64,000 nucleotides of DNA, taken from positions 66,065 to 130,064 of the forward strand of contig NZ_JAUSWN010000005.1 of assembly GCF_030815255.1 (NCBI RefSeq). The letters are read 5' to 3'. The stretch is from Hathewaya limosa. Lineage in GTDB: Bacteria > Bacillota > Clostridia > Clostridiales > Clostridiaceae. Shown piece after piece: positions 35,037-44,225 of the stretch. The position numbers and the translations under genes are program-made. Numbering within the stretch: the stretch's first letter is position 1; every line of letters begins with the position of its first letter. Below the pieces are notes generated by a model, which did no database searches, was not told where the DNA came from, and saw only the letters and a program-made list of their open reading frames with translations.

Positions 35037-35177
35037 ATGGATAACAATATAAAATATAGTGTTCAGTTAGCTATGTTAAATCAATTGCTTGGGCTCAAAC
35101 TTATTACAGATAAGGAATATAACACGATTAAAATGGAGTTGATGAAAAAATATAATATTATGACAATTAATGCTTGA
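35037..35177 (+). CDS. SHOCT-like small protein
   Basis: ATG 35037 follows AGGGGGAGA by eight bases and gives 46 residues: KYSVQLAMLNQLLGLKLITD, then KEYNTIKMELMKKYNI. This matches the short-C-terminal (SHOCT) helical pattern (L--L---GLIT-EEY---K--L). Such small proteins are often encoded directly before the serine recombinase in clostridial ICEs. A role in oligomerisation or in controlling the recombinase is inferred. Between it and the recombinase, GTGTATTC (35184) and GAATACAC (35222) form an inverted pair. Confidence 0.7.
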   Translation: MDNNIKYSVQLAMLNQLLGLKLITDKEYNTIKMELMKKYNIMTINA

Positions 35178-35248
35178 TTCATTGTGTATTCAGATATATA
35201 ATTAAAACTAATAAGCTGTGGGAATACACTTTGTGAGGAGCGATTTGA

Positions 35249-36970
35249 ATGGTGGATGTTAAAGTAATAAAAGCAAGCTCAGGCAGAATTGATAGACGTA
35301 ATGCAAAAGTAATAGATAGATTGAGAGTTGGGGCTTACTGTAGAGTAAGTACTGATTCAGAAGAACAATTAAACAGTTACAATTCTCAGGTAGAGCATTA
35401 TAGAAATATGGTTGAAGCTAATCCACAGTGGAGTCTTGTTGATATTTATGCTGATGAAGGCATAAGTGGCACAAAAACAGATAAGAGAGCAGAGTTTCAA
35501 AGAATGATAAATGATGCAGTAGATGGGAAGATTGATTTAATAATAACCAAGTCAATTTCAAGATTTGCTAGAAATACTTTAGATACTTTGAAATATGTAA
35601 GATTATTGAAGGATTATAACGTTGCAATTTTATTTGAAAAAGAAAATATCAATACTTTAACAATGAATGGAGAAATGTTATTAACTATCTTAAGTTCACT
35701 AGCACAACAAGAAAGTGAATCTATTTCAACTAATGTAAAAATGGGACTAAAAATGAAAATGAAACGTGGAGAGCTTATAGGTTTTAATGGCTGCTTAGGA
35801 TATGATTATGATACAGTAAATAAAGTAATAACAGTAAATAAAGAAGAAGCTAAAATAGTCAGATATATTTTTAAAAGATATATTGAAGGTGTAGGATGTT
35901 TTGTTATTGCAAAAGAGCTTACACAATTAAAATATAAAACTAAAAAAGGAAATACTAATTGGAATGATAGTTCAGTTAGAAGAATTATAACTAATGAAAA
36001 ATACAAAGGAGATTTATTATTAGGAAAGACTTTTACTGTTGACCCAATATCCAAAAGAAGACTTGATAATATGGGGGAAGAAGAGAAGTATTATATAAGT
36101 TCTAATCATGAACCTATAATATCAGAAGAAGTATTTAATGAAGCTCAAAAAATACTTGAAAAGCGTAGTGCAAAGAGTAATAACAAAGGAAGAGGAGAAA
36201 AGTATAGTAGAAAATTTGCTTTTAGCAGTAAAATAGAATGTGGCTTTTGCGGTGGCATAGCTACTAGACGTAGATGGCACAGTAGTACAACTCACGAAAA
36301 AACTATCTGGCATTGTTATGTATCTACTAAAAAAGGTAAAAAGTATTGTCCGGACAGTAAAGGAATAAATGAGAAGATTATTGAGAACGCTTTTATTGAA
36401 GCATTTAATATGTTTTGTCTACAAAATAAAGATATAGTTACAGAATTCATGGAAACTGTAGAAAATACTCTTAATAACACTAATACAGCTAAAGAATTAA
36501 AAAGAGTTGAAAAAGAAATAATTTCTTATGAAAATAAGCTGAAAAAGTTAGTGGATATGAGAATTGATGAAATAATTGATAAAGCTACTTATGAAATTAA
36601 ATTCACAGAGCTTTCTACCGCATTAGAAAAGTTTAAGGCTGAAAAAGTTGATTTAGATGCTTCTAATGAAAATAACATTGATATTAAAAAAAGAATAAAT
36701 AGTTTTAGAAAAGTATTTGATAGTAATAAACCAATTAAAGAATTTGATAGAATAGTTTTTGAAAGTGCAGTTAATAAAATTATTTTAGGTGGAACCGATG
36801 AAGATGGAAATAAAGATCCATATATGATAACATTCATATTTAATTCTGGTATGAGTCATTCACTAAAAGGTAAACATGTGTTAGAATTAGATGTAAATAA
36901 AAATGACGAAGAAGTATGTTCCTATAGAGAATGCGACACAAGACAAGTCAAGAAATATTTCTTAAAATAG
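35249..36970 (+). CDS. Large serine recombinase (ICE integrase)
   Basis: This 573-residue protein starts at ATG 35249 with RBS GTGAGGAGCG. The N-terminal resolvase domain contains the catalytic serine in YCRVSTDSEEQLNSYNSQVE and the arginine motif SISRFARNTLDTL. The recombinase domain (~170-290) includes GFNGCLGYDYDTVNK and NDSSVRRIITNEKYKG. A zinc-ribbon region follows (CGFCGG, then CYVSTKKGKKYC), then a coiled-coil motif and a C-terminal tail. Such enzymes integrate and excise Tn1549/Tn4451-like elements between short att sites with a central dinucleotide. An att site should lie near this gene, but I cannot identify the core sequence. Confidence 0.93.
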   Translation: MVDVKVIKASSGRIDRRNAKVIDRLRVGAYCRVSTDSEEQLNSYNSQVEHYRNMVEANPQWSLVDIYADEGISGTKTDKRAEFQRMINDAVDGKIDLIITKSISRFARNTLDTLKYVRLLKDYNVAILFEKENINTLTMNGEMLLTILSSLAQQESESISTNVKMGLKMKMKRGELIGFNGCLGYDYDTVNKVITVNKEEAKIVRYIFKRYIEGVGCFVIAKELTQLKYKTKKGNTNWNDSSVRRIITNEKYKGDLLLGKTFTVDPISKRRLDNMGEEEKYYISSNHEPIISEEVFNEAQKILEKRSAKSNNKGRGEKYSRKFAFSSKIECGFCGGIATRRRWHSSTTHEKTIWHCYVSTKKGKKYCPDSKGINEKIIENAFIEAFNMFCLQNKDIVTEFMETVENTLNNTNTAKELKRVEKEIISYENKLKKLVDMRIDEIIDKATYEIKFTELSTALEKFKAEKVDLDASNENNIDIKKRINSFRKVFDSNKPIKEFDRIVFESAVNKIILGGTDEDGNKDPYMITFIFNSGMSHSLKGKHVLELDVNKNDEEVCSYRECDTRQVKKYFLK

Positions 36971-37059
36971 TAGGTGGGGCATAGTTAGAAGGAATCAGCA
37001 AGGGAAAATACTAAAAGAATTTTGGGATATAATAAGGACAAAGATGAAAATTTGATTAT

Positions 37060-37625
37060 AAAGGAATAATAAGCAAAAGTTTCAAGAAGAATATATAGCC
37101 ATTATCAAAAATATACAGGAGATGCACTTCTCCAAAAGACCATAACAACAGACTTTCTAACACATAAAAGAGTAAAAAATAGAGGGGAGGTTCAGCAGTA
37201 TTATGTGGAAGATAGTCATTCAGCAATCATTTTAAAAGAAACATTTCAAAAGGTTCAAGATGAAATAAAGAGAAGAGCAAATCTTGTAGGATACTCACAA
37301 AAAACTAAAAGCAGATATACAAGTAAATATGCCTTTTAGGAAAGATAATATGTAGCAACTGTGAAAGTAAGTTTAGAAGAAAAAGATGGGGGACATGTGA
37401 GAAATATAAAAAGTATGTGTGGCTTTGTGTAGATCAGATCATATAGACAACGGGGTTAAGGATTGTAACATAAAAGCAGTAAGTGAAGAAAAGTTAAAGA
37501 ATGCTTTTGTAAAATCCATAAATAAGATTATTAACAACAAAGAAGATTTTATTAAAAAGCTTATGAAAAATATAAATATGGTTTTAGAAAGTCAAGAAGA
37601 TGAAGCAGGTAAAGGTTATACGTAG
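37060..37625 (+). pseudogene. Decayed second serine recombinase
   Basis: Fragments in three frames read VQQYYVEDSHSAIILKETFQ, KVQDEIKRRANLVGYSQKTK SRYTSKYAF, then CSNCESKFRRK and a C-terminal NAFVKSINKIINNKEDFIKK. They correspond to the recombinase domain end, zinc ribbon and coiled coil of a large serine recombinase. The catalytic N-terminus is missing, and stops and frameshifts occur. It shows that an earlier recombinase of a different subtype stood at this end. Confidence 0.8.
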
Positions 37626-37823
37626 TTTGGTTAAGGAGATATTGTAATTTAAGAAATAGAGGCAAAGGGTACTACTATGGTAGGTGTAAAATACTTACTG
37701 TAGTAGATTTTTATTTTGTAGAATAATGTATAAATTTGATGAACTGAATTAATGTTAAAATAATGTAAAAATATGTACAATTAAATTGTAGAATTATATT
37801 TGTCTATGGTGGTGAAAAATATA

Positions 37824-38684
37824 ATGAAAATAATTTTGAGTAGAAAAGGCTTTGATTCTAAGGCAGGAGGATATCCAAGCCCTTTGTTTATAGATGAAAA
37901 ATATCATGTATCGTTACCTATACCAGAAGACATAGGGGGAAACTCTGTTGATACAGAGATAACTTACAGTGATATTTATTTAAAAGAAGGAAATACATAT
38001 GCAGATGTTATGGATTCATTAGGTATTAAAGGTTTTGAAAAGAGATATGTACATTTAGATCCAGATGTAAATGCTAGTACTAAGAAAAATCGTGATGCTG
38101 ACTGGAGAGGCATATTTGGGCAATGTGGTACATCACAATCGCATTTAGCAAATCAAAAGGTTGAAGAAGGAGATTTGTTTTTATTTTTTGGATGGTTCAA
38201 ATATGTAAAGAAAATAAATGGCAAATATACATTTGTAAATAAAACAGATAAACAAGTTATATGGGGATACCTTCAAGTAGGTAAAATTGAGAGTATTTCA
38301 AAACAAGAAAACTATGAGGAATGGAAACTTAGTCATCCTCATTATCATGATAGGAATAGGAAAAAAAATACGGCGTATATTGCTAGAGAAAAATTAAGTT
38401 TTAACAGTACATTGCCGGGTTATGGTTGGCTTAATTATGATGAATCATTAGTGTTAACTTATGGTGGGCAGAGTAATAGATCACTATGGAAACTACCTCG
38501 GTTTTTTCATCCACAGTTTAATACAAAAATGACATTTCATGAAAAATTAACTAGTCCCAAAGGAAAGCCAATTTGGCAATTAAAAGATGAGTATTGTCTA
38601 TTGCAGACTGTTGGAAGAGGACAGGAGTTTGTGATAAGTGGCAATTCAGAGGTAGAAGAATGGGCTAAGAAGTTGATTAAATAA
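37824..38684 (+). CDS. Nucleotide modification associated domain 3 (Nmad3) protein
   Basis: I start this at ATG 37824, nine bases after GGTGGTG. The 286-residue protein matches the Nmad3 family: KIILSRKGFDSKAGGYPSPL, then VSLPIPED, YVHLDPDVN, WRGIFGQCGTSQSHLANQKV and GDLFLFFGWFKYV. The C-terminal part holds NSTLPGYGWLNYDESLVLTY. The domain was defined by comparative genomics of DNA-modification systems in phages and bacteria, where it is suggested to act on modified nucleotides. Here it stands alone, with no DNA-modifying enzyme beside it. Its chemistry is unknown. Confidence 0.75.
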   Translation: MKIILSRKGFDSKAGGYPSPLFIDEKYHVSLPIPEDIGGNSVDTEITYSDIYLKEGNTYADVMDSLGIKGFEKRYVHLDPDVNASTKKNRDADWRGIFGQCGTSQSHLANQKVEEGDLFLFFGWFKYVKKINGKYTFVNKTDKQVIWGYLQVGKIESISKQENYEEWKLSHPHYHDRNRKKNTAYIAREKLSFNSTLPGYGWLNYDESLVLTYGGQSNRSLWKLPRFFHPQFNTKMTFHEKLTSPKGKPIWQLKDEYCLLQTVGRGQEFVISGNSEVEEWAKKLIK

Positions 38685-38908
38685 AACTATTATATAGTTT
38701 AAAATAGTAATATATAAATTTTTATTTATGTAGTGTATAAAAAATTATAAAATAAGAAGTTGTAAATACGGGAATATAATAGTAAATTATTTATATAGCA
38801 TCATAATAAATAGTGATTTATGGTTAAGTTAATTCGTAATTGTATTATTATATGAAGAAAATAGGTATATAATCAAACATAAATGTAAATTAGGAGAATA
38901 AGGGGATA

Positions 38909-39538
38909 ATGAAAAACGAAAGTAAAATATCAAAGAATAAAAAAAAATTAACCGGTGTGCAAATAAAACGTTTAGAAGAATTTAATAAAATCCGTGAAGA
39001 GTTGGTTGAACAAGGATATAAAGAAAAACAGTTAAATGTAAGTGCTTTAAGAGCAAATATCATGGTGTTAGTAACTACAGGACCAATTGCTGTTATTTTT
39101 TATTTATTATTTTTAATAATTTATGGAGAAAATTATAGATATATGAGATTAGATATAGTATTTTGGCTTATTGTATTTCTAGGAGTTGTGGTACATGAAT
39201 TAATTCATGGAATTACGTGGGCAGTTTTTTGTAAAAAAAAGTGGAGAGCTATAGGATTTGGAGTAGATTGGGCAACACTTTCACCTTATTGTTGTTGTAA
39301 TGAAGGTCTTGCATTTAAAAAATATGTTTTGGGTTGTATAATGCCCACTATTGTTGTAGGATTATTACCATATATTATTGGATTAATATTAGGAAATTAT
39401 TTTTGTACTATGTTTGGGGTAGTCAATATTATAGCAGGCGGTGGAGATGTATATGTTTTATGGTTGATTCGTAAGGTAAAGAATGCGATAATAGTCGATC
39501 ATCCTTATTTAGTAGGATGTGTTGCATTTGAAAAATAG
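38909..39538 (+). CDS. DUF3267 putative membrane zincin peptidase
   Basis: This is a 209-residue protein with RBS AGGAGAATAAGGGG. After a charged N-terminal ~45 residues come a membrane helix (~58-76), a second helix ending in VVVHELIHGITWAVF with the zinc motif H96-E97-x-x-H100, and further helices near 140-165. The C-terminal DHPYLVGC carries the conserved DHP signature of DUF3267, probably the third metal ligand region. The substrate is unknown. It stands alone between intergenic stretches. Confidence 0.85.
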   Translation: MKNESKISKNKKKLTGVQIKRLEEFNKIREELVEQGYKEKQLNVSALRANIMVLVTTGPIAVIFYLLFLIIYGENYRYMRLDIVFWLIVFLGVVVHELIHGITWAVFCKKKWRAIGFGVDWATLSPYCCCNEGLAFKKYVLGCIMPTIVVGLLPYIIGLILGNYFCTMFGVVNIIAGGGDVYVLWLIRKVKNAIIVDHPYLVGCVAFEK

Positions 39539-39681
39539 TTCAATCTAAATGAGTATAATCTTTAGTTTTAATTAAGACGTATTATTAACTAATTACAATT
39601 AACCTAACAATGAATTCTAATTTATTAAAGGCTGTAGAAACATAATTTAATGTATAAATCTTTTATATTATGGGTAAAAAA

Positions 39682-39716
39682 GCAAAGTTATATTAATTCT
39701 ATAACTTTGTTTTTTT
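39682..39716 (+). terminator. Terminator downstream of the DUF3267 gene
   Basis: GCAAAGTTATA pairs with TATAACTTTGT around the loop TTAATTC, followed by TTTTTTT. Confidence 0.8.
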
Positions 39717-39870
39717 ATGCCTATAAATAAGAAAAATAAGGTGATATATTGATATATATTTCAATCTTGTAGAAGCTATGTTCGAAATAATTAGAAGGTT
39801 GAAATATGAAGAAATTAAAAGAAATAATTTTCATATAAAATACTTAAAGTTAAAATTATACAAATAATTA

Positions 39871-39910
39871 TTGACAACAAAACTGAAAAGAATTAAACTA
39901 AAAGTATACC
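39871..39910 (+). promoter_or_regulatory. Promoter of the Rrf2/CO dehydrogenase operon with a half operator
   Basis: TTGACA (39871-39876), 17 bp, then TAAACT (39894-39899) forms a good promoter. AGTATACC (39903-39910), just after it, matches one arm of the perfect operator before cooS, so the regulator probably also controls its own gene. Confidence 0.6.
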
Positions 39911-39938
39911 AATTAAGTAGAGTTTTAGAGGAGATAAT

Positions 39939-40352
39939 ATGAAAATAACTCAAGAAGCTGATTATGGTTTACGCGTAACACTTTACCTATCTAAGTTAGA
40001 GTATGGAGCAAAAGTGGATGCAGCAACTATTGCAGAACATGAGAATCTTCCTCGTAGGTTTCTATTAAAACTGCTAAGAAAACTGATTGCAGTTGGGATT
40101 ATTAAATCCTATAGAGGTATTAATGGTGGGTATTCTCTTAATAGACCACCAGAAGAAATTACACTAAAAGATGTCATAGAGGCCATAGATGGTCCAATAT
40201 GTTTAAATCGTTGTATACTGGATCCGAGCTTATGTACTGCTAAAAAAGGTACAAAATGTGAAGTACATAGAGCTATTAGTGGAGTTCAAGAAAATCTTGT
40301 TTTGCAATTATCAAAAATTAATTTTAAAGATTTAAAAGAAGGGGAATATTAA
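39939..40352 (+). CDS. Rrf2-family Fe-S regulator of the CO dehydrogenase genes
   Basis: This is a 137-residue protein with RBS GAGGAGATA. The winged HTH reads MKITQEADYGLRVTLYLSKL, then DAATIAEHENLPRRFLLKLL and GGYSLNRPPEEITLKDVIEA. Three or four cysteines (CLNRCILDPSLCTAKKGTKC) sit where IscR/NsrR/RsrR proteins bind an iron-sulfur cluster, so redox, NO or CO sensing is likely. The gene lies 57 bp before cooS, and a perfect 7-bp inverted repeat fills the gap. The target is inferred from this position. Confidence 0.9.
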   Translation: MKITQEADYGLRVTLYLSKLEYGAKVDAATIAEHENLPRRFLLKLLRKLIAVGIIKSYRGINGGYSLNRPPEEITLKDVIEAIDGPICLNRCILDPSLCTAKKGTKCEVHRAISGVQENLVLQLSKINFKDLKEGEY

Positions 40353-40374
40353 TTCCCTTTTTAAATAATTAAAA

Positions 40375-40393
40375 CTATACCAAAAAGGTATAG
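40375..40393. promoter_or_regulatory. Perfect inverted repeat operator before cooS
   Basis: CTATACC (40375-40381), AAAAA, GGTATAG (40387-40393) ends 5 bp before the cooS RBS AAGGAGG. The shape is typical of Rrf2 operators. A half site lies in the regulator's own promoter. Confidence 0.7.
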
Positions 40394-40409
40394 ATAAGGA
40401 GGAAATTTA

Positions 40410-42296
40410 ATGAATACTTGTGGAAATTGTACAACCTGTAGTAGTGCCGATAAGGTATTAGAAAAATTTATAGCAAATTCTGAGGTGGATACTTCTCATC
40501 ATAGAGTAGAAAAGCAAAAAGTAAAATGTGGTTTTGGACAACAAGGTGTCTGTTGCCGTTTATGTTCAAATGGACCATGTCGTATTACACCAAAATCTCC
40601 TCGTGGAGTATGTGGGGCTAATGCAGATACAATTGTTGCACGTAACTTTTTAAGAGCAGTAGCAGCTGGTTCTGCATGTTATTTACATATAGTTGAAAAT
40701 ACAGCACTTAATTTAAAGAAAACTGGAGAGAATAAAGGAACTATTAAAGGAGTTAATGCTTTAAATCACTTAGCAGAACTTTTTGGAATAAATGAATATG
40801 ATATGCACAAGAAAGCAACACTTGTAGCAGATACTGTTTTAAAAGATCTATATAAACCTAGATATGAAAAAATGGAACTTGTTAAAAAGCTTGCATATGC
40901 TCCTAGATTTAAGGAATGGGAAAAGCTTAACCTTCTTCCAGGTGGTGCGAAGGCAGAAGTATTTGATGCATTAGTTAAAACTTCAACTAATTTAAATAGT
41001 GATCCTATTGATATGGTTATAAATTCTTTAAACTTAGGAATTTCAACTGGCTTATATGGACTAGGGTTAACTAATCTTTTAAATGATGTTATGCTTGGAG
41101 AACCTGCAATACGCCAAGCAAAGGTTGGATTCAAAGTAGTAGATCCAGATTACATAAATATAATGATTACAGGTCATCAACATTCAATTATAGCTCATCT
41201 TCAAGATAAACTTGTGGAAAAATATATTACTGAAAAAGCAAAAGCTGTTGGAGCTAAAGGGTTTAGGCTTGTTGGTTGTACATGTGTTGGACAAGATTTA
41301 CAACTTAGAGGTAAACATTATAGTGAAGTTTTCTCAGGACATGCGGGAAATAACTTTACAAGTGAAGCTCTTGTTGCTACTGGTGGAATAGATATTATTG
41401 TTTCAGAGTTTAACTGTACTCTTCCAGGATTAGAGCCAATTGCTGATAAATTTGATGTTAAAATGATTTGTCTTGATGACGTAGCTAAAAAGGTTAATGC
41501 AGAGTATCTTAAGTATTCATATGAAAAAAGAGAAACTATTACGGATAAGGTAATTGATGAAGCTTTAAATAGTTACTCAAATAGAAGAAAAAATGTAAAA
41601 ATAAATATTCCAATGGATCATGGATTTGATGATGTTGTTACTGGAGTAAGTGAAAATTCTTTAAAAGAGTTCCTAGGTGGTTCTTGGAAACCTCTTGTTG
41701 ATTTAATAGCTAGTGGCAAGATAAAAGGAGTTGCAGGGGTAGTAGGCTGTTCAAATCTTACTGCAAAAGGTCATGATGTATTTACTGTAGAATTGACAAA
41801 AGAACTTATTAAAAGAGATATTATTGTTCTTTCTGCAGGATGTTCTAGTGGAGGATTAGAAAATGTAGGATTAATGTCTCCTTCAGCTGCTAAGTTTGCA
41901 GGGGATAATTTAAAAGCAGTATGTGAGAGTTTAGGAATTCCTCCTGTTTTAAATTTTGGTCCATGTCTTGCAATTGGAAGACTTGAAATGGTTGCATCAC
42001 AACTAGCTGAGTATTTAAAAGTTGATATTCCACAGCTTCCGTTAGTATTATCTGCACCACAATGGTTAGAAGAACAAGCACTTGCAGATGGTGCCTTTGG
42101 ATTAGCTTTAGGACTTCCACTACATCTTGCGATTCCACCTTTCATTACTGGAAGTGAGAATGTAACTAATGCGTTAACTGAATGTTTACCATACATTACA
42201 GGTGGACAATTAATTCTTGAAGATGATGTAATGAAAACTGCGGATCGTTTAGAGGAAATCATTGTTAGTAGAAGAAAAAACTTAGGTTTAGCATAG
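40410..42296 (+). CDS. cooS: Anaerobic Ni-Fe-S carbon monoxide dehydrogenase, catalytic subunit
   Basis: This 628-residue protein has the full length of monofunctional CooS. The N-terminal cysteines in NTCGNCTTCSSADKVLEKFI, then CGFGQQGVCCRLCSNGPCRI, provide the D- and B-cluster ligands. Active-site C-cluster residues fall in TGHQHSIIAHLQDK, LVGCTCVGQDLQLRG, FSGHAGNNF, VSEFNCTLPGLEP, GVVGCSNLTAKG, LSAGCSSGGLENVG and NFGPCLAIGRLEM. It oxidises CO to CO2 and passes electrons to ferredoxin. No acetyl-CoA synthase gene is beside it. It forms an operon with the ferredoxin and oxidoreductase genes, so CO oxidation coupled to NAD(P)H or peroxide handling is more likely than Wood-Ljungdahl carbon fixation here. 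Confidence 0.97.
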   Translation: MNTCGNCTTCSSADKVLEKFIANSEVDTSHHRVEKQKVKCGFGQQGVCCRLCSNGPCRITPKSPRGVCGANADTIVARNFLRAVAAGSACYLHIVENTALNLKKTGENKGTIKGVNALNHLAELFGINEYDMHKKATLVADTVLKDLYKPRYEKMELVKKLAYAPRFKEWEKLNLLPGGAKAEVFDALVKTSTNLNSDPIDMVINSLNLGISTGLYGLGLTNLLNDVMLGEPAIRQAKVGFKVVDPDYINIMITGHQHSIIAHLQDKLVEKYITEKAKAVGAKGFRLVGCTCVGQDLQLRGKHYSEVFSGHAGNNFTSEALVATGGIDIIVSEFNCTLPGLEPIADKFDVKMICLDDVAKKVNAEYLKYSYEKRETITDKVIDEALNSYSNRRKNVKINIPMDHGFDDVVTGVSENSLKEFLGGSWKPLVDLIASGKIKGVAGVVGCSNLTAKGHDVFTVELTKELIKRDIIVLSAGCSSGGLENVGLMSPSAAKFAGDNLKAVCESLGIPPVLNFGPCLAIGRLEMVASQLAEYLKVDIPQLPLVLSAPQWLEEQALADGAFGLALGLPLHLAIPPFITGSENVTNALTECLPYITGGQLILEDDVMKTADRLEEIIVSRRKNLGLA

Positions 42297-42314
42297 TTTG
42301 TGGAGGATTAACTA

Positions 42315-42764
42315 ATGAAGAGGATTATAATTGATAGGGCTTTATGCCAAGGGTGTTTAAACTGTACCTTAGCATGTATGGCTGAGCATAATGAAAAAGG
42401 GAAATCCATATTTGATTTAAAACTTCAAGATAGTAAAAATGAGAGTAGAAATCATATAACTTTAGATTCAAAAGGAAGATTGACACCTATATTTTGTAGA
42501 CATTGTGATAACCCAGAATGTGTTGCTACTTGTATGAGCGGTGCTATGACAAAAGATCCTTCTACTGGTGTTGTAAAATATGATGAAAAGAAATGTGCAT
42601 CTTGTTTTATGTGTGTAATGTCATGTCCTTTTGGTGTTCTTAAAGCCGATGAGACTAATAGAAAAGTTATATTGAAATGCGATTTATGTAATGGAAGAGA
42701 AATTCCAAGATGTGTTGAAAATTGCCCAACTGGAGCTATTTCCTTAAGTAAGGAGGTAGAGTAA
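42315..42764 (+). CDS. cooF: CooF-like polyferredoxin
   Basis: This is a 149-residue protein, 18 bp after cooS. It carries four cysteine sets: CQGCLNCTLACMAEHNE, CRHCDNPECVATCMSGAM, CASCFMCVMSCPFG and CDLCNGREIPRCVENCP. This is the four-cluster pattern of CooF/HycB-type electron-transfer proteins. It should accept electrons from the CO dehydrogenase and hand them to the flavoprotein encoded immediately after it; the two genes abut without a gap. Confidence 0.95.
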   Translation: MKRIIIDRALCQGCLNCTLACMAEHNEKGKSIFDLKLQDSKNESRNHITLDSKGRLTPIFCRHCDNPECVATCMSGAMTKDPSTGVVKYDEKKCASCFMCVMSCPFGVLKADETNRKVILKCDLCNGREIPRCVENCPTGAISLSKEVE

Positions 42765-43988
42765 ATGAAGTACGTAATTATAGGTGCGAGTGCTGCAGGT
42801 ATAAGTGCGGCGAGAACTTTAAGAACAGTAGATCCTAACTGTGAAATAGTTATGATATCTAAAGATAAAAATGTATATTCAAGATGCATGCTTCATTTAG
42901 TTATAGGTGGAGAAAGAGATCTTGAATCAATATCTTTTATAGAGAAGGATTTTTTTGAAAATAATAAGATAAATTGGATTAAAGATGTTCAGGTAGCTTT
43001 AATTAATGAGAATGAAAAGGAAGTAGTTTTAAAAAATAATGTAAAAATTACTTATGACAAATTATTAATAGCATCTGGTTCTTCTGCTACAATTCCTCCT
43101 ATTAAAAATTTAATAGAGGCGAATAATGTTTCTTGCCTTAGAAATATTGAAGATGCAGTTTCAATATCTGAAAAGTGTAGATATGGAGATGATGTTGTAA
43201 TTATAGGGGCAGGGCTTGTTGGTATTGATGCTGCTATAGGTCTCATTCATAAGGGTGTAAGAATACATTTAATTGAAATGTCCGATAGAATTTTACCACT
43301 TCAATTGGATAAAAAGGCGGCTTCAAAATATGAAGAGTTGCTTTTAAAGAATAATGTAGAGATAATAACTAACGCTTCTGTTCAAGAAGCAGTATTAGAT
43401 AGAGAAGGTGCTGCTCAAGGTGTGGTTTTAAGTACAGGCAAAATCATACCATGTAAATATATAGTAGTTGCAGCAGGTGTTAAAGCAAATGTTGATTTTT
43501 TAAGCAATTCATCTGTAAAGGTTGAAAGAGGAATTGTTATTGATAGTAACTGTAAAACTACTGCTCAAGATATATTTGCAGCAGGTGATGTAACAAATTT
43601 AGCACCAATATGGCCTGTTGCAATAAAGCAGGGAAAAACAGCGGCACTAAACATGGCTGGTATTGAAACTGTTCATGAAGATAATTTTGCTTTCCAAAAT
43701 TCTATGAACTTTTTAGGACTTGATACTGTATCTTTAGGTATAATTCAAGCACCAGATGAAAGCTTTATAACAAGTGTATGTGAAACTAAAAATAGTTATA
43801 AAAAAATTATTCATAAGAATGGCAGAATATATGGAGCCCTATTACAAGGTGACATATCTTATTGTGGAGTTTTAACCCACTTAATAAAAAATAAGATTAA
43901 TATATTAAGTAAAAATAAAAATGTATTAGATATAAGTTTTGCTGATTTTTATGGTATAAAAGATAATGGTGAATATTATTTCAGATAA
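42765..43988 (+). CDS. FAD-dependent NAD(P)-ferredoxin type oxidoreductase of the CODH operon
   Basis: This is a 407-residue pyridine nucleotide-disulfide oxidoreductase family protein. The FAD motif is MKYVIIGASAAGISAARTLR, the NAD(P) motif is DVVIIGAGLVGIDAAIGLIH, and the second FAD motif is DIFAAGDVTNLAP. The single cysteine in VYSRCMLHLVIGG sits near the flavin as in NADH oxidase and coenzyme A reductase relatives. cooS-cooF-flavoprotein sets are known in clostridia and are thought to link CO oxidation to NAD(P)+. A strong terminator follows, closing the operon. Confidence 0.92.
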   Translation: MKYVIIGASAAGISAARTLRTVDPNCEIVMISKDKNVYSRCMLHLVIGGERDLESISFIEKDFFENNKINWIKDVQVALINENEKEVVLKNNVKITYDKLLIASGSSATIPPIKNLIEANNVSCLRNIEDAVSISEKCRYGDDVVIIGAGLVGIDAAIGLIHKGVRIHLIEMSDRILPLQLDKKAASKYEELLLKNNVEIITNASVQEAVLDREGAAQGVVLSTGKIIPCKYIVVAAGVKANVDFLSNSSVKVERGIVIDSNCKTTAQDIFAAGDVTNLAPIWPVAIKQGKTAALNMAGIETVHEDNFAFQNSMNFLGLDTVSLGIIQAPDESFITSVCETKNSYKKIIHKNGRIYGALLQGDISYCGVLTHLIKNKINILSKNKNVLDISFADFYGIKDNGEYYFR

Positions 43989-44029
43989 AAATTATGTATT
44001 TTAACAATTGAGTTTAACATATAGTACGA

Positions 44030-44063
44030 AACCCACAAAATCTAACTTTTAGTTTTGTGGGTT
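44030..44063 (+). terminator. Terminator of the CODH operon
   Basis: AACCCACAAAA (44030-44040) pairs perfectly with TTTTGTGGGTT (44053-44063), followed by ATTTTAA. Confidence 0.88.
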
Positions 44064-44225
44064 ATTTTAATGTAACGAATGATTTAGTTAATAGATTTAT
44101 TATATATAGGTAATTACACTGTAAGAAGAAAAGACTAAAATTGACATAAGTTATTTAAATGATTTATTATAGAACAAAAAGGAAGTGAATTTATCATGTC
44201 TGCACGTAAAAAAGTAGTTAGCTCC

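Larger units (their letters stand above)
39539..39938. other. 400-bp gap with terminator, hairpin and cooS-regulator promoter
   Basis: There is no gene here. A terminator lies at 39682-39716 (AAAGTTATA/TATAACTTT, then T7). ATATTTCAATCTT (39756-39768) pairs with AAGGTTGAAATAT (39795-39807). The promoter of the downstream Rrf2 gene ends the gap. Confidence 0.65.

Noticed and set aside
41771..42262. Long open frame antisense to cooS
   Set aside because: It lies wholly inside a well-conserved gene, has no RBS and a composition typical of a shadow frame.
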